From Stenotrophomonas raiganjensis (SeqCode) (lineage in GTDB: Bacteria; Pseudomonadota; Gammaproteobacteria; Xanthomonadales; Xanthomonadaceae): a DNA stretch of 64,000 nucleotides. Shown here piece after piece: positions 10,022 to 18,998 of this stretch (position 1 is its first letter; each line of letters opens with the position of its first letter). A program made the position numbers and the translations under genes. The stretch spans positions 1-64,000 of the forward strand of contig NZ_JAUTXR010000156.1 in assembly GCF_030658505.1 (NCBI RefSeq), written 5' to 3'. The notes under the pieces were generated by a model. It had not been told where the DNA came from, searched no databases, and was given only the letters and a program-made list of their open reading frames with translations.

Positions 10022-11146
10022 ATGCCTTCCCCCCGCTTCCTCGACTCCCTGCAGTCCATTGCCGCCACCGACTGGGATGCCCTGCACGACGGCTGCAACC
10101 CCTTCGTCAGCCACGCTTTCCTTTCCGGGCTTGAACGGCACGGCTGCCTGCGCGAGGACTGGGGCTGGCAACCCCGGCATTTCACCCTGTGGGACAGCAA
10201 CACCCTGGTCGGCGCCATCCCGGGCTACCTGAAGACCAATTCGCACGGCGAATTCGTGTTCGACCACGCCTGGGCCAACGCCTATGCCCGTCATGGCCGC
10301 GACTACTACCCAAAATGGCTCGGCGCGGTGCCGTACTCACCGGTCACCGGCCCGCGACTGCTGGCCCGCCACGATTCAGCGCGCGTCGCGCTGCTGTCAG
10401 CACTGCGCGAGGCGCTGCCGGCATTGGACGTTTCGTCGGGCCATATCAACTTCCACACCGCAGCGGACGAGGCCCTGTTCGGCGATGACTGGCTGCTGCG
10501 CGAGGACGTGCAGTTCCAGTGGCAGAACCCGGGGGACTGGCACACGTTCGAGCAGTTCCTCGGCGCGATGGACCACAAGCACCGCAAGAACATCCGCCAG
10601 GAGCGCGCCAAGGTCACCCGCCAGGGCATCAGCTTCCGCGTGGTGCATGGCGACGAGGCCAGCCGCGCCGACCTGCAGGCGATGTACCGCTTCTACCTGC
10701 AGACCTTCCTTGAGTACGGCAACGCCCCGGCACTGACCGAAACCTTCCTGCGCCATCTGGCGATATCACTGGGGCGTGGACTGGTGCTGTTCCTGGCCGA
10801 GCAGGAAGGACAGCCAATCGCCGGCGCGCTGTGCCTGCGTGGCGGCGACACCCTCTACGGCCGCTACTGGGGTGGCGCCACCCTGCCCGGCCTGCACTTC
10901 GAAGCCTGCTATTACCAGGGCATCGAGTACTGCCTTCGTGAAGGGCTGACCCGTTTCGAGCCCGGCGCACAGGGCGAGCACAAGCTGGCGCGCGGCTTCC
11001 TGCCGACGCTCGTGCGCAGCCGGCACTGGGTGGCCGATCCGGATTTCGCAGAAGCACTGCAGGACTGGTGCCGGCAGGAGCGACGCGATGTGCGCCGCTA
11101 TCAACAGGACCTGCAGGGGCATGGGCCATTCCGCGCGGGAACCTAG
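10022..11146 (+). CDS. FemAB-like / GNAT-fold acyltransferase (DUF482 family)
   Basis: The 374-residue protein matches the family called peptidoglycan biosynthesis/recognition or FemAB-like (formerly DUF482). Family features seen are an N-terminal WDALHDGCNPFVSHAFL, a central MDHKHRKNIRQERAKV and RFYLQTFLEYGNAPALT, and a C-terminal GRYWGGATLPGLHFEACYYQ with GAQGEHKLARGF. Members have two GNAT-like folds and are thought to transfer an acyl or aminoacyl group from CoA or tRNA; the substrate here is unknown. The ATG at 10022 (MPSPRFLDSL) is chosen because upstream residues are unlike the family. It is monocistronic by position, followed by a palindromic repeat and a convergent gene. Confidence 0.8.
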   Translation: MPSPRFLDSLQSIAATDWDALHDGCNPFVSHAFLSGLERHGCLREDWGWQPRHFTLWDSNTLVGAIPGYLKTNSHGEFVFDHAWANAYARHGRDYYPKWLGAVPYSPVTGPRLLARHDSARVALLSALREALPALDVSSGHINFHTAADEALFGDDWLLREDVQFQWQNPGDWHTFEQFLGAMDHKHRKNIRQERAKVTRQGISFRVVHGDEASRADLQAMYRFYLQTFLEYGNAPALTETFLRHLAISLGRGLVLFLAEQEGQPIAGALCLRGGDTLYGRYWGGATLPGLHFEACYYQGIEYCLREGLTRFEPGAQGEHKLARGFLPTLVRSRHWVADPDFAEALQDWCRQERRDVRRYQQDLQGHGPFRAGT

Positions 11147-11182
11147 CGTCGGGCTTGCTCGACCTGGGCGCCGCCGGAAGGC

Positions 11183-11202
11183 GTGCCAACCAAGATTGGC
11201 AC
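11183..11202. repeat. GTGCCAACC-type palindrome
   Basis: The sequence GTGCCAACCAAGATTGGCAC is the same palindrome family as 2200-2219, with one arm mismatch. It lies between two convergent genes (stops at 11146 and 11225) and may act as a bidirectional hairpin. Confidence 0.6.
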
Positions 11203-11224
11203 CGGCTTGGCGAGGGCGCCGCGC

Positions 11225-12493
11225 TCAGGTGCACTGCCAGAAGTGCCCGCTCACCCGGCACCTGGCGCACCAGAACGTATAGAGCATGCCGCCACTGCCC
11301 CACAGCAGCGTGCCTTCACCCGTCGTTGGCAGCGTTGAGTCCAGCTGCATCACGAAAGGCATTTCCTCGCCGCAGTCGATGCACGCCGGGTACCAGGCAC
11401 TCTGCACCCAGCTGGGTGCGCCGCCTATCCGCGACAGGTTCTGCCGATGGTTGGACTGGCCCCAGTCCTGCTGCTGCCAGCGCGCGCTGTCCAGGGCTGC
11501 AAGACCCACTTCGGCCTGCACGAGATCGCCGCTGTCGGCAGGCGTGCTCGGCACGTCACGGTGCTGACTGGGATGGCAGCGGGGCAGGCCTTCGGCGTCA
11601 TGACGATAGAAGCGCACGGGCGGCTCCTCCCAACCACAGCAATCCAGGCACAACGCCAGGGTGAGCTCACCGTCCGCACCCGGCTGAAGTGCCGCTGCAT
11701 CGGTCTGCAACAGCCGTTGCAGCGGCGCATGGCAACTGCCGCAGAGCGCCTCCAGCGGTCCGCCCATCTGGCCGGCATGACGGACCTGCCCGCCGTTCCA
11801 GGTCGGATGCAGGCGCCAGATGCGCTTGCGCCAGCTGGGTTCGTCGGCCTGCTGGGCGCGATGCTGCTCGCGCCCGAAGCGGATATGCAGTGGCCGCTCT
11901 CCATGCAGCCGCCGCGGCTGCGGACCATCGGCGACGCCTGCCCAGTGCGCCCAGACCTCGGCGTCCAACACGCCCCAGTCAGCGAGATAACCGCGGGCCA
12001 CCGCATGGCTCTCCGGCTGTGCGGCCAGCAGCAACACCCTCGCCCGTGCCATATGGCGATCATCGTCGGCATCAGCGAGGACCTGTGCCCACTGGGCTGC
12101 CGTCGAAGGAGGCAACCCACGCCATACCTGCGATGCCAGCTGCACCTCGTCTTCGGCAGCCATCGCCAGCAGAGCTTCCCAGTCATTCTGCAACACCCCT
12201 GGGGCCTGGTAGCTGGCGAACTCCACCACGCCACCCAGCAGCTCGCCGCGCTCGCCATCACGATAGCGGCGCCAGGCCTCGGCACAGACCGGCGCAACCG
12301 CTTCGTCGGGCAGCAGGTCCAGCGCCATGTCGAGAAGGGCCGAACCGGGTGAACGCCGGGCAAGGGCCAGCAGCATCAGCTCGCCGAGCTGGTCCGGCTG
12401 CTCGGCAGCCAGCGACAGCAGCATGCCCTGGCTGTCGTTGCGCGTGCGCGGGCTGTCGTGCGCATCGAGGATGGCGGTGATCGAGTCGCTCAT
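11225..12493 (-). CDS. YwqG-like (DUF1963-type) protein with four Cys-pair motifs
   Basis: The 422-residue cytoplasmic protein has no signal peptide. The C-terminal part SRIGGAPSWVQ ... YPACIDCGEEMPFVMQLD is characteristic of the DUF1963/YwqG family (xIGGxPxWxQ ... CxxCGxxMxFLxQ), and a zinc-ribbon-like WCARCRVSGHFWQC closes the protein. Two further Cys clusters, CGSCHAPL and LCLDCC, lie in the middle, so up to two metal sites are possible. The N-terminal ~220 residues look helical and repeat-like and are not recognised. DUF1963 proteins have no established function. The gene faces away from aat; 71 bases separate the two start codons. Confidence 0.7.
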   Translation of the reverse strand: MSDSITAILDAHDSPRTRNDSQGMLLSLAAEQPDQLGELMLLALARRSPGSALLDMALDLLPDEAVAPVCAEAWRRYRDGERGELLGGVVEFASYQAPGVLQNDWEALLAMAAEDEVQLASQVWRGLPPSTAAQWAQVLADADDDRHMARARVLLLAAQPESHAVARGYLADWGVLDAEVWAHWAGVADGPQPRRLHGERPLHIRFGREQHRAQQADEPSWRKRIWRLHPTWNGGQVRHAGQMGGPLEALCGSCHAPLQRLLQTDAAALQPGADGELTLALCLDCCGWEEPPVRFYRHDAEGLPRCHPSQHRDVPSTPADSGDLVQAEVGLAALDSARWQQQDWGQSNHRQNLSRIGGAPSWVQSAWYPACIDCGEEMPFVMQLDSTLPTTGEGTLLWGSGGMLYTFWCARCRVSGHFWQCT

Positions 12494-12564
12494 GCTGGGC
12501 CCCTTGCCGGTGAAGCGTGATGGTGCCAGACATCATCAACGACCACGACGAATACAATGGCGGC

Positions 12565-13305
12565 ATGACCCGCCAGCTGCCCTGGCGCCTGGCCGATACG
12601 CCGGACGCCCCCTTCCCGCCGGCCGAGACCGCACTGCGCCAGCCTGATGGGCTGCTTGCGGTGGGCGGCGACCTGCATCCGGTGCGCCTGCTCAACGCCT
12701 ATGCCGGCGGCATCTTCCCGTGGTTCAGCGAGGGCGAGCCGATCCTGTGGTGGTCGCCCGACCCGCGGATGGTGTTCCGCACTGCAGGGGTGCACCTGTC
12801 CAGCCGCTTCCGCCGCCAGCTGCGCAGCAGCACCTGGGAGGTGACCGCTGATACGGCCTTCAGCCAGGTGATGCGCGCCTGTGCTGCGGCGCCGCGGCCC
12901 GGCCAGGATGGCACCTGGATCAGCCCGGCGATGGTCGAGGCTTACACCCAGCTGCACGATCTGGGTTTCGCCCATTCGTTCGAAGTCTGGGACCGGCAGA
13001 CCCTGGTCGGCGGCATCTACGGGGTCGCGATCGGGTCGATGTTCTTTGGCGAGAGCATGTTCAGTGGCGCCAGTGGCGGCTCCAAGATCGCACTGGCCGC
13101 GCTGGCATCCACGCTCCACGGCTGGGGCTGGGAACTGATCGATGCGCAGGTGGAGAATCCGCACCTGCTGCGGATGGGCGCCTCGCACCTGCCACGCACC
13201 GCATTCCTCGACCACGTGCGCCAGGCGGTGCACCGCGACGGCCGTGAAGGCCTCTGGACCCGGGCGGTTGGACGCCTTCCGGCACGGGATTTGGCCGGTG
13301 GTTAA
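12565..13305 (+). CDS. aat: Leucyl/phenylalanyl-tRNA-protein transferase
   Basis: Aat attaches Leu or Phe to N-terminal Arg/Lys of substrates, creating N-degrons read by ClpS and degraded by ClpAP. The 246-residue protein has the family landmarks GLLAVGGDLHPVRLLNAYAGGIFPW, WWSPDPRMV, TWISPAMVEAYTQLHDLGFAHSxE (shown here in part), GGIYGVAIGSMFFGESMFS and IDAQVENPHLLRMGA. The start ATG at 12565 follows GGCGG. infA lies 86 bases downstream, and clpA and clpS are in the same window, so the whole N-end rule branch is clustered. Confidence 0.96.
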   Translation: MTRQLPWRLADTPDAPFPPAETALRQPDGLLAVGGDLHPVRLLNAYAGGIFPWFSEGEPILWWSPDPRMVFRTAGVHLSSRFRRQLRSSTWEVTADTAFSQVMRACAAAPRPGQDGTWISPAMVEAYTQLHDLGFAHSFEVWDRQTLVGGIYGVAIGSMFFGESMFSGASGGSKIALAALASTLHGWGWELIDAQVENPHLLRMGASHLPRTAFLDHVRQAVHRDGREGLWTRAVGRLPARDLAGG

Positions 13306-13391
13306 CGCAAACTTTGCAAGCAGCGCCGGTCACGCGTAAAATGCTGCGCCTTAGGCCCAGCGTGGCCGTTTTCTGAACCGCACAGGACTAC

Positions 13392-13610
13392 ATGTCGAAA
13401 GACGATTCCATCGAGTTCGAGGGCACCGTCAGCGAGACGCTGCCGAACACCACTTTCCGCGTTCGCCTGGAAAATGGGCACGAAATCATCGCCCACATCT
13501 CCGGCCGCATGCGCAAGAACTACATCCGCATCCTCACCGGTGACCGGGTCAAGGTTGAAATGACCCCGTACGACCTGACCAAGGGTCGTATCACCTACCG
13601 CATGAAGTAA
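13392..13610 (+). CDS. infA: Translation initiation factor IF-1
   Basis: The 72-residue S1/OB-fold protein begins [20 protein letters not shown] and contains [20 protein letters not shown] and [18 protein letters not shown], essentially the canonical proteobacterial IF-1. IF-1 binds the ribosomal A site during initiation. A ribosome site AGGA precedes the ATG by five bases. It is next to aat as in many gammaproteobacteria. Confidence 0.97.
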   Translation: MSKDDSIEFEGTVSETLPNTTFRVRLENGHEIIAHISGRMRKNYIRILTGDRVKVEMTPYDLTKGRITYRMK

Positions 13611-13637
13611 GCGGTCGGCGCCTGGCGCCACTTCGAC

Positions 13638-13664
13638 AGGGCCGGCCATGCTGCTGGCCCTTTG
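13638..13664 (+). terminator. Likely terminator of infA
   Basis: A GC-rich stem (AGGGCC-GGC / GCTGGCCCT) with a 6-base loop ends in TTTG, 27 bases after the infA stop codon. The T tract is short. Confidence 0.5.
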
Positions 13665-13781
13665 TCGTGCGTGAAAGAAAATGACACCCCCGGACGGCGG
13701 CGCACTTTCGTCGTTGTCCGACCCCCTGTATCGCACCGGCCCCCTAGACTCAGCGCGATCCTCACACAGGGCGTTGCGTGC

Positions 13782-14054
13782 ATGACCTACCTGATCGTAC
13801 TTGACCCACAGTCCGTCACCAGCCGCTGCTATGCCAGCAAGGGGCCGGACGGCACCTGGTTCGGTCAACCCTGCCTGGTCTGCACCAGCATGGACGCCTC
13901 GCATCCCCTGTATCTGGCCGTGCAGCGCGAGATACCGCACATGGGCAACACCCTCAAGCAGCGCCTGCACATTCCGCACGAGGCAGTCGCCTTCGTCATC
14001 GAAGACGGCGGCGACCAGGGCCGGCAGCAGGGGTTCCGCTCGATCGCAGCCTGA
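13782..14054 (+). CDS. Small hypothetical protein (90 aa)
   Basis: The frame from ATG 13782 gives MTYLIVLDPQSVTSRCYASK and ends RQQGFRSIAA. It has good codon bias, two Cys residues near the middle (PCLVCT) and no signal peptide or membrane segment. No family is recognised. The longer upstream open frame runs through the infA terminator and is not supported. An AGGG lies 12 bases before the ATG, which is too far to be convincing, so the start is tentative. Confidence 0.6.
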   Translation: MTYLIVLDPQSVTSRCYASKGPDGTWFGQPCLVCTSMDASHPLYLAVQREIPHMGNTLKQRLHIPHEAVAFVIEDGGDQGRQQGFRSIAA

Positions 14055-14196
14055 TACTGCCACCCGATGCGGCCATAGGTCATCGTGACCGATCTCACCG
14101 TGGCGTCGGTCAGCCCCGCTTGCGGCAGATTCGTCGTTGCAACGGCTGCGGCATCGTGGGATCCGATCCAGTCCGGATCGCAACCCCCGCCCGATC

Positions 14197-14580
14197 ATGA
14201 ACGCCCTGCTCCCGCACGTCCTGCTGCCGGCAGTTCTGCTGGTCAGCCTTCCCCTGGTGGCGCGCGCCGCCGAACCCGCCAAGCCCACCCCGGCGGCCGA
14301 ATGCATCGCCCTCGGCAGCAGCCGCGACATCCGCCCATCCAGCACGGAACGCGAAGTGCTGCTGCGCGATGGCAACAACCACTATCGCGTCCACCTGCAG
14401 AAGCGCTGCCTTGGCGCCGCTGCCTCGGCCAGCTACGTTTTCTTCACGCCCGACACCCGAGAGCAGATCTGCGGTGACGCCCGCAGCACGCTGCAGACCG
14501 ACAGCAACCACTGCATCGTGACCCGGATCGAGCCGGTCGATGCAGCCACCTTCAAGCGATTGGCCCAGCAGGGACACTGA
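14197..14580 (+). CDS. Exported DUF6491-like small protein
   Basis: The 127-residue precursor has a signal peptide (MNALLPHVLLPAVLLVSLPL, cleavage near VARA-AEP). The mature part has paired Cys residues: ECIALGS, KRCLG, EQICGDA and HCIVTRI. Its pattern of C...R...LLRDGNNHYRVHL...C...ICG...C.I..I.P is like the DUF6491 family of secreted proteins common in Xanthomonadaceae. Function is unknown. The ATG at 14197 is chosen because it starts a clean signal peptide. It converges with clpA on a shared terminator. Confidence 0.65.
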   Translation: MNALLPHVLLPAVLLVSLPLVARAAEPAKPTPAAECIALGSSRDIRPSSTEREVLLRDGNNHYRVHLQKRCLGAAASASYVFFTPDTREQICGDARSTLQTDSNHCIVTRIEPVDAATFKRLAQQGH

Positions 14581-14596
14581 AGGGCGGAAACGCAGC

Positions 14597-14618
14597 AAGG
14601 GCGGCCGAAGCCGCCCTT
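14597..14618. terminator. Bidirectional terminator between DUF6491-like gene and clpA
   Basis: A perfect 9-bp stem AAGGGCGGC / GCCGCCCTT with a CGAA loop (TTCG on the other strand) lies between two convergent stop codons. It is followed by GTCATTT on the plus strand and GCTGCGTTT on the minus strand. Confidence 0.7.
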
Positions 14619-14657
14619 GTCATTTCCAGTCTTTCGCGCCAAGCCTGCGGCGTCAGC

Positions 14658-16943
14658 TCATTCCACCGTGACCGGCAGCAGCCGCTCCGGCTCGGCCTGG
14701 GTCTCGACCACCAGCTCGTCGTCGCGCACGTCGATGCTGACCTTGCCGCCGTTGACCAGCTTGCCGAACAGCAGTTCGTCGGCCAGCGGACGCTTGATCC
14801 TGTCTTGGATCACGCGGGCCATCGGACGGGCACCCATCAGCGGGTCGAAACCATGGTGGGCCAGCCAGTCGCGCGCGGTCGGGGTGGCCGACAGGCTGAC
14901 GTGCTTGTCCTGCAGCAGCATCTCCAGCTCGATCAGGAACTTGTCGACCACGCGCAGGATGTGCTCGAAGCCCAGCGCCTGGAACTGCACCACCGCGTCA
15001 AGACGGTTGCGGAATTCCGGGGTGAAGCTGCGGCGGATGGTCTCCATCGCGTCGGTGGCATGGTCCTGCTTGGTGAAGCCGATCGACCGCCGCGACGCCT
15101 GCGCCGCGCCGGCATTGGTGGTCATCACCAGCACCACGTTCTTGAAGTTGGCTTCACGGCCATTGGTATCGGTCAGCACGCCGCGGTCCATCACCTGCAA
15201 CAGGATGTTGAAGATGTCCGGGTGTGCCTTCTCGATCTCGTCCAGCAGCAGCACGCAGTGCGGCGTCTTGACGATCTTCTCGGTCAGCAGGCCGCCCTGA
15301 TCGAAGCCGACGTAGCCTGGAGGCGCACCGATCAGGCGGCTGATCGAATGCGGCTCCATGTATTCGGACATGTCGAAGCGGACCAGCTCGATGCCCAGCT
15401 GCAGCGCCAGCTGCTTGGTCACCTCGGTCTTGCCGACACCGGTCGGGCCGGCGAACAGGAAGTTGCCGATCGGCTTTTCCGGATTGCCCAGGCCGGAGCG
15501 TGCCAGCTTGATTGCCGAGGACAGTGTCTCGATGGCCGGGTCCTGGCCGAAGATCACCATCTTCAGGTTGCGCTCCAGGTGCTGCAGCACATCCTTGTCG
15601 GTGGCACTGACCTGCTTGGTCGGGATGCGCGCCATCTTGGCCACGATCGCCTCCACTTCCTCGACGTCGATCAGCTCCTTGCGCTGGCCTTCCGGCAGCA
15701 GGCGCTGGCGGGCGCCGGCCTCATCGATCACGTCGATGGCCTTGTCCGGCAGCAGGCGGTCGCCGATGTGCTTCACCGACAGGTCCACCGCCGCCTGCAG
15801 CGCCTCGTCGGAGTAGGTCACGCCGTGGTGGAGCTCGTACTTGGACTTCAGGCCCTGCAGGATCTCGTAGGTCTCGCCGACGGTCGGCTCGACGATGTCG
15901 ATCTTCTGGAAGCGGCGGGCCAGCGCCCGGTCCTTCTCGAAGATGCCGCGGTATTCCTGGAAGGTGGTCGAGCCGATGCAGCGCAGCTCGCCGGAGGCCA
16001 GTGCCGGTTTGATCAGGTTCGACGCATCCATGGTGCCGCCCGACGCCGAACCGGCACCGATGATGGTGTGGATCTCGTCGATGAACAGCACCGCATTGGG
16101 TACCTTCTTCAGCGCGGTCAGCACGCTCTTCAAGCGCTTCTCGAAGTCGCCGCGGTATTTGGTGCCGGCCACCAGCGCGCCCAGGTCGAGCGAATAGATC
16201 ACCGCGTCGGCCAGCACGTCGGGCACCGAGCCCTCGACGATGCGGCGGGCCAGGCCTTCGGCAATCGCGGTCTTGCCCACGCCGGCCTCACCCACGTACA
16301 GCGGGTTGTTCTTGCGGCGGCGGCACAGGACCTGGATGGTGCGCTCGATCTCGTCGGCACGGCCCACCAGCGGGTCGATGCGACCGGCCCGGGCCTGCTC
16401 GTTGAGATTGCTGGCGAACTCGGTCAGGGCATCGCCCTTCGGCTCGCCCTCCCCGCCCTCCATGCGGCCCTCGCCCTCGGAGGAAGAGGACGGCTGCTCG
16501 CCCTCCTCACCCAGCTTGGCGATGCCATGGGACAGGTAATTGACCACGTCCAGCCGGGTCACATCCTGCTGGTTGAGGTAATAGACGGCATGGGAGTCCT
16601 TTTCGCCGAAGATGGCGACCAGCACGTTGGCGCCAGTAACCTCCTTCTTGCCCGAGGACTGCACGTGGTATACGGCCCGCTGCAGCACGCGCTGGAAGCC
16701 CAGGGTCGGCTGGGTATCCCGGCCATCATCTTCGGCCAGGCGGGACACGGAGGCCTCGATGGCCTGCTCCAGCTCCTGGCGCAGGCGTTCGGCGTCGGCA
16801 CCACAGGCCTTCAGTACGGCCTGGGCGGACGGGTTGTCGAGCAGTGCCAACAGCAGGTGTTCGACCGTCATGAACTCATGCCGGGCCTCACGGGCGCGCT
16901 TGTAGCACTGGCCGATGGTGTGTTCGAGGTCTTTGCTGAACAT
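14658..16943 (-). CDS. clpA: ClpA, ATPase subunit of the ClpAP protease
   Basis: ClpA unfolds substrates, including N-degron proteins delivered by ClpS, and feeds them to ClpP. The 761-residue protein has an N-terminal Clp-N repeat domain (1-145), an acidic Ser/Glu/Gly linker (147-170), AAA+ module D1 with Walker A GEAGVGKT (218-225) and module D2 with Walker A GPTGVGKT (499-506). The ClpP-docking IGF loop is at 621-623 (RRSIGFTKQD). Length is normal. It is separated from clpS by an oppositely oriented kinase gene, unlike the adjacent clpS-clpA pair of E. coli. Confidence 0.97.
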   Translation of the reverse strand: MFSKDLEHTIGQCYKRAREARHEFMTVEHLLLALLDNPSAQAVLKACGADAERLRQELEQAIEASVSRLAEDDGRDTQPTLGFQRVLQRAVYHVQSSGKKEVTGANVLVAIFGEKDSHAVYYLNQQDVTRLDVVNYLSHGIAKLGEEGEQPSSSSEGEGRMEGGEGEPKGDALTEFASNLNEQARAGRIDPLVGRADEIERTIQVLCRRRKNNPLYVGEAGVGKTAIAEGLARRIVEGSVPDVLADAVIYSLDLGALVAGTKYRGDFEKRLKSVLTALKKVPNAVLFIDEIHTIIGAGSASGGTMDASNLIKPALASGELRCIGSTTFQEYRGIFEKDRALARRFQKIDIVEPTVGETYEILQGLKSKYELHHGVTYSDEALQAAVDLSVKHIGDRLLPDKAIDVIDEAGARQRLLPEGQRKELIDVEEVEAIVAKMARIPTKQVSATDKDVLQHLERNLKMVIFGQDPAIETLSSAIKLARSGLGNPEKPIGNFLFAGPTGVGKTEVTKQLALQLGIELVRFDMSEYMEPHSISRLIGAPPGYVGFDQGGLLTEKIVKTPHCVLLLDEIEKAHPDIFNILLQVMDRGVLTDTNGREANFKNVVLVMTTNAGAAQASRRSIGFTKQDHATDAMETIRRSFTPEFRNRLDAVVQFQALGFEHILRVVDKFLIELEMLLQDKHVSLSATPTARDWLAHHGFDPLMGARPMARVIQDRIKRPLADELLFGKLVNGGKVSIDVRDDELVVETQAEPERLLPVTVE

Positions 16944-17081
16944 GGATTACTCCGGCGGCAGATAGGGACAATATGCGGCCTGACTACGCGATTTCCATCA
17001 CCCTAGCGGATTGCTGCGTTCAGATGGCGTTAGCAGTGCAGATCGCTTGATCTTCATTCACCCCAGGACAGCCCACCCAGC

Positions 17082-17894
17082 ATGAGCGAACCCTACCTGA
17101 GCCGCTGGCGATTGCGGCGTGATGGCCCGGCCATCGAAACGCCCCATGCCCGGCTCTGGCCGGTGCTCACCGCCACCGGCACGCCGGCGATGCTGAAGAT
17201 CAGCAGCGAAACCGAGGAGCAGAACAGCCATCGCCTGCTGCGCTGGTGGGACGGCGATGGCGCCGCCCGCCTGCTGGCCCACGAGGGGCCGGCGATCCTG
17301 ATCGAGCGTGCCGGCGGCGACTCGCTGCGGCAACGCTCGATCGAGGGCGATGATGACGCCTGCACCACGATCCTGTGCCAGGTCCTGCAGCGGCTGCACC
17401 GGCCACGGAGCGCGCCACCAGCGGAACTGGTCTGCCTGCGTACATGGTTCGCCGACCTGCTGCAGCCAAGGGCCGCGCTGTCGCCACTGCTGGAACGGTG
17501 CAGATCTCTGGCGGAGGAGGTGCTGGGGGACGAACAGCAGATCCGGCCCCTGCATGGCGACCTGCACCACGACAACGTGCTGGATTTCGGCGCGCGCGGC
17601 TGGCTGGCGATCGACCCGAAGCGGCTGCTGGGCGACCGCGCGTTTGACTACACGACGATGTTCAGCAACCCGGATCTCTGCGGGCCGGGCATCCACGTTG
17701 CGACGCGGCCCGAGCGGTTCGCGACCCGTCTCGAGCAGGTCTGTGCGCAGGCGGAGCTGGAACGCACGCGGCTGCTGCGCTGGGTCGCGGCCAGCACGGC
17801 GTTGTCGGCGGTGTGGTTCCGGGATGACGGCGACCCGGCCGACGTGGACGAGGCGGTGGCGCGGATGGCGCTGGAGGCGCTGGCGGAAGCGTGA
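17082..17894 (+). CDS. aph(6): APH(6)-type aminoglycoside (streptomycin) phosphotransferase-like protein
   Basis: The 270-residue protein matches the APH(6)/hydroxyurea phosphotransferase family. It has the catalytic loop LHGDLHHDNVL with the catalytic Asp, the Mg-binding DPK in WLAIDPKRLLGDRAFDY, and an N-terminal lobe with AMLKIS and ILIERAGGDSL. Family members phosphorylate streptomycin; S. maltophilia is known to carry a chromosomal APH(6)-like gene, and this may be it. The gene lies between clpA and clpS on the opposite strand and has GC and codon use like its neighbours, so recent acquisition is not indicated. It is followed by a SMAG dimer. Substrate is not provable from sequence. Confidence 0.78.
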   Translation: MSEPYLSRWRLRRDGPAIETPHARLWPVLTATGTPAMLKISSETEEQNSHRLLRWWDGDGAARLLAHEGPAILIERAGGDSLRQRSIEGDDDACTTILCQVLQRLHRPRSAPPAELVCLRTWFADLLQPRAALSPLLERCRSLAEEVLGDEQQIRPLHGDLHHDNVLDFGARGWLAIDPKRLLGDRAFDYTTMFSNPDLCGPGIHVATRPERFATRLEQVCAQAELERTRLLRWVAASTALSAVWFRDDGDPADVDEAVARMALEALAEA

Positions 17895-17901
17895 CCCAGC
17901 T

Positions 17902-17985
17902 GTAGAGCCGAGCCTGCGCCCGGCTGCCGTTGGCAGAGATCTGGATGTCTGGGTGAGCAGCAGCCGAGCGTGGGCTCGGCTCTAC
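17902..17985. repeat. SMAG/REP inverted dimer
   Basis: A GTAG-headed unit (17902-17926, GTAGAGCCGAGC...) and an inverted unit ending in CTAC (17961-17985, ...GCTCGGCTCTAC) form an 84-base dimer between the convergent kinase and clpS genes. Such dimers form long RNA hairpins and often mark gene ends. Confidence 0.75.
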
Positions 17986-18003
17986 AGGCTCCTGTCCTGA
18001 CAG

Positions 18004-18023
18004 GTGCCCACCTTGGTGGGCAC
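18004..18023. repeat. GTGCCCACC-type palindrome
   Basis: The sequence GTGCCCACC TT GGTGGGCAC is a perfect 9-bp palindrome of the second repeat family, adjacent to a SMAG dimer. Confidence 0.65.
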
Positions 18024-18084
18024 GATGCGTCAGGCGTCGGTACGCCTTGACGATTGGTGTACCCGGACGAGAACCGGCAGCCGG

Positions 18085-18411
18085 TCAGGCCTTTTCCATC
18101 GTGCACAGCAGCGGGTGCTGGTTCATCCGCGAGTACTCGTTGACCTGCGCAACCTTGGTCTCGGCCACTTCGCGGGTGAACACCCCGCACACACCGCGGC
18201 CGCGGGTATGGACGTGCAGCATCACCTGCGTGGCCTTGTCCAGATCCATGCTGAAGAACTGCTGCAGCACGTCCACCACGAAATCCATGGGGGTGTAGTC
18301 GTCGTTGAGCAGCATCACCTGGTAGAACGGCGGCGGCGCCACTTCCGGGCGCGCGGGCTCCACGGCAACGCCGTGCTCGTGATGGGAATCAGGGGAAGAC
18401 TCATGGGGCAT
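18085..18411 (-). CDS. clpS: ClpS, N-degron adaptor of ClpAP
   Basis: ClpS binds N-terminal Leu, Phe, Trp or Tyr of substrates and docks them on the ClpA N domain. The 108-residue protein has a His/Glu-rich flexible tail, then [34 protein letters not shown] and [20 protein letters not shown]. The residues lining the N-degron pocket (NDD, HxH) are present. ATG at 18411 (MPHESSPD) is preferred to a GTG two codons earlier. With aat and clpA in the window, the N-end rule pathway is complete except for ClpP. Confidence 0.95.
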   Translation of the reverse strand: MPHESSPDSHHEHGVAVEPARPEVAPPPFYQVMLLNDDYTPMDFVVDVLQQFFSMDLDKATQVMLHVHTRGRGVCGVFTREVAETKVAQVNEYSRMNQHPLLCTMEKA

Positions 18412-18523
18412 CCCCACATTATAGAGGCTCGGGCAGGCCTGCGTCGGCCTGCCGCAGATTGGACGGCACGCACGCCCCCCGTCACAATTGCACCTTCTTT
18501 CAATTCTGCTTCACAGGATCTTC

Positions 18524-18997
18524 ATGAAAAGGACCCTTCTGCCCACCCTGCTGATCGCGCTGGCCGCCGCCGGCTCCGCCGCTGCCGCGACCGAGGCCGA
18601 CAAGTCCGTGGCGCGCCACCTGGACAAGCTGGGCTACACCTACGAGGTGGACGAGGATGGCGACTACCGCATGGTCTTCGACGTCGAGGGTGACCGCACC
18701 CAGATGGTCTACGTGCGCTCGGCGGTAGAGGATTTCGGCAGCCACAATATCCGCGAGATCTGGTCGCCGGCCTACAGCGCCAAGACCAAGCAGTTCCCGG
18801 CGGCCGTGGCCAACCGCCTGCTGGAGGATTCGCAGGACGCCAAGATGGGGGGCTGGGTAAAGCAGGACACCACCGCCATGTTCGTGGTCAAGATCGACGC
18901 CGATGCCACCCCGGACCAGCTCAGCGACGCCATTGATGCGGCCATCCGCACTGCCGACGCGATGGAGCTGGAGCTGACCAAGAAGGACGAGTTCTGA
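18524..18997 (+). CDS. Exported small protein, possibly YbjN-like fold
   Basis: The 157-residue precursor has a signal peptide (MKRTLLPTLLIALAAAGSAA, cleavage near AAA-TEAD). The mature part, RHLDKLGYTYEVDEDGDYRM then VFDVEGDRTQMVYVRSAV and IREIWSPAY, resembles YbjN/bacterial sensory transduction-like proteins; the match is by eye only. The ATG is preceded by AGGA at six bases. The stop codon is immediately followed by the nudJ start, so the gene may lead that operon. Function is unknown. Confidence 0.65.
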   Translation: MKRTLLPTLLIALAAAGSAAAATEADKSVARHLDKLGYTYEVDEDGDYRMVFDVEGDRTQMVYVRSAVEDFGSHNIREIWSPAYSAKTKQFPAAVANRLLEDSQDAKMGGWVKQDTTAMFVVKIDADATPDQLSDAIDAAIRTADAMELELTKKDEF

Positions 18998-18998
18998 G

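Noticed and set aside
14805..17006. A 733-codon open frame on the plus strand
   Set aside because: It is the complement of clpA; the translation has no recognisable domain and reflects GC-rich codon bias only.
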